Below are positions 6,559 through 7,102 of a DNA stretch of 7,102 nt, one piece after another. Location: contig JAUQYW010000777.1 in the NCBI GenBank assembly GCA_030587525.1, forward strand, positions 1 through 7,102. The letters are read 5' to 3'. The translations under genes were made by a program, and so were the position numbers. Under the pieces are notes generated by a model that worked only from the letters and a program-made list of their open reading frames with translations, searched no databases and had not been told where the DNA came from. Positions within the stretch are counted from its first letter, which is position 1. Each line of letters begins with the position of its first letter. This DNA comes from Candidatus Sigynarchaeota archaeon. GTDB taxonomy: Archaea; Asgardarchaeota; Lokiarchaeia; Sigynarchaeales; Sigynarchaeaceae.

Positions 6559-7102
6559 ATAATGGTACTTTGTATTGGCAATTCATACAGGTATTATCAT
6601 CCGCGGAGACCAGACCACCGCACTTTGGACATTTCCGGATCCCACCCAGACTTGCAGCAGGACCTGCCGGAGAATTAGCAGACATATCAGCTTGCGAAGT
6701 TGATTGGGAGAAGAAATCTTGCATCGAGCCGAGATTCATCTGAGGAGCCTCGATGACGACCGGCTGCACCTCCTTCTTGCAATTCGGGCAGATTATAGCA
6801 CCACGGGGCATATTGAAGTTGCAATACAAGCAGAAGTTCTTGAACTCGATCACCTTCGCAAGAAGCGGCCTCGCTTCATCACGCCATTGACTCGTGTAAA
6901 TTAATTCTTCCATTTCCTTGCCGGTAATCTGGATCATATCGTTCATTTTTTTCAAGAAATTGATAAGTTCTGACCAGAAATCTGGAAGGGAGCCGCGATT
7001 GAAGGATAAATCCTCGTTAATGCACGCGCGTAGTTCATAAAAGTAATTTATTTGCGCAAGCACGGCCCTGAGGAGGTCCTTGTGTTGCAGCTCTTGATTT
7101 TT
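6557..7102 (-). CDS. Double zinc-ribbon protein with helical N-terminal region (5' incomplete)
   Basis: The frame runs from the TAA at 6557-6559 to the right edge without a stop. The GTG at 7063 is probably internal, because the upstream codons continue as plausible helix (KNQELQHKDLLRA). Numbering from that GTG, residues 1-75 are helical, with hydrophobic and charged residues mixed. A first zinc ribbon follows at C78-x2-C81-x10-C92-x2-C95, then a Ser/Ala/Gly/Gln-rich linker (about 105-141), and a second ribbon with the same spacing at C145, C148, C159 and C162, three residues before the end of the conserved part. Paired ribbons of this kind are common in archaeal proteins of unknown role and usually mediate protein or nucleic-acid contacts. 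No enzyme motif is visible and no signal peptide can be judged. The gene is AT-richer than aroA and points toward it. Function is not assigned. Confidence 0.8.
   Translation of the reverse strand, partial: KNQELQHKDLLRAVLAQINYFYELRACINEDLSFNRGSLPDFWSELINFLKKMNDMIQITGKEMEELIYTSQWRDEARPLLAKVIEFKNFCLYCNFNMPRGAIICPNCKKEVQPVVIEAPQMNLGSMQDFFSQSTSQADMSANSPAGPAASLGGIRKCPKCGGLVSADDNTCMNCQYKVPL

Noticed and set aside
1..7102. RNA genes, CRISPR arrays, insertion sequences, attachment sites
   Set aside because: No tRNA-like cloverleaf, regular spaced repeats, transposase, integrase or terminal inverted repeats were seen by eye. The gaps between genes are all under 100 bp.

Overview
This 7.1 kb window is a compact piece of a prokaryotic chromosome, most likely archaeal. 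Four well-conserved metabolic or translation genes sit in the middle: gatB, gatA, aroC and aroA. Each edge carries a poorly characterised gene or gene pair. The archaeal reading rests on three things: gatA/gatB of the GatCAB amidotransferase with archaeal-looking wording in GatB (for example VEVKNISS), one gene with no Shine-Dalgarno behind an AT-rich promoter-like patch (aroA) beside genes with GGTGA-type sites, and a protein with two small zinc ribbons. A lineage such as Asgard is possible but not demonstrated, and a bacterial source is not formally excluded.

Left edge (1-988, + strand): a 5'-truncated gene is followed by a complete paralogue. The complete copy encodes a small protein with two transmembrane helices and a cytosolic beta-rich C-terminal domain of unknown function. 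The copies are clearly a tandem duplication, with several blocks nearly identical at the nucleotide level.

Middle (1015-5097, - strand): aroC (chorismate synthase), gatA and gatB form a probable operon transcribed in that order. gatA and gatB are the catalytic and kinase/tRNA-binding subunits of the tRNA-dependent amidotransferase that makes Gln-tRNA and/or Asn-tRNA. The third subunit gene, gatC, is not in the window. gatB ends 26 bp from the end of the convergent membrane-protein gene.

Right part: aroA (EPSP synthase, + strand, 5180-6490) diverges from aroC across an 82-bp AT-rich intergenic region. This region holds two 19-bp direct repeats with a 22-bp period (18/19 identical). AroA and AroC catalyse consecutive final steps of the shikimate pathway (shikimate-3-phosphate to EPSP to chorismate), so a shared divergent control region makes sense. 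The window closes with a convergent, 5'-incomplete gene on the - strand for a double zinc-ribbon protein, visibly AT-richer than the aro and gat genes.

Most of the window is ordinary housekeeping sequence. The points worth a second look are the repeat-bearing aroC/aroA control region, the tandem membrane-protein paralogues, the aroC-gatA-gatB linkage without gatC, and the double zinc-ribbon protein. No RNA gene, CRISPR array or mobile element was found.
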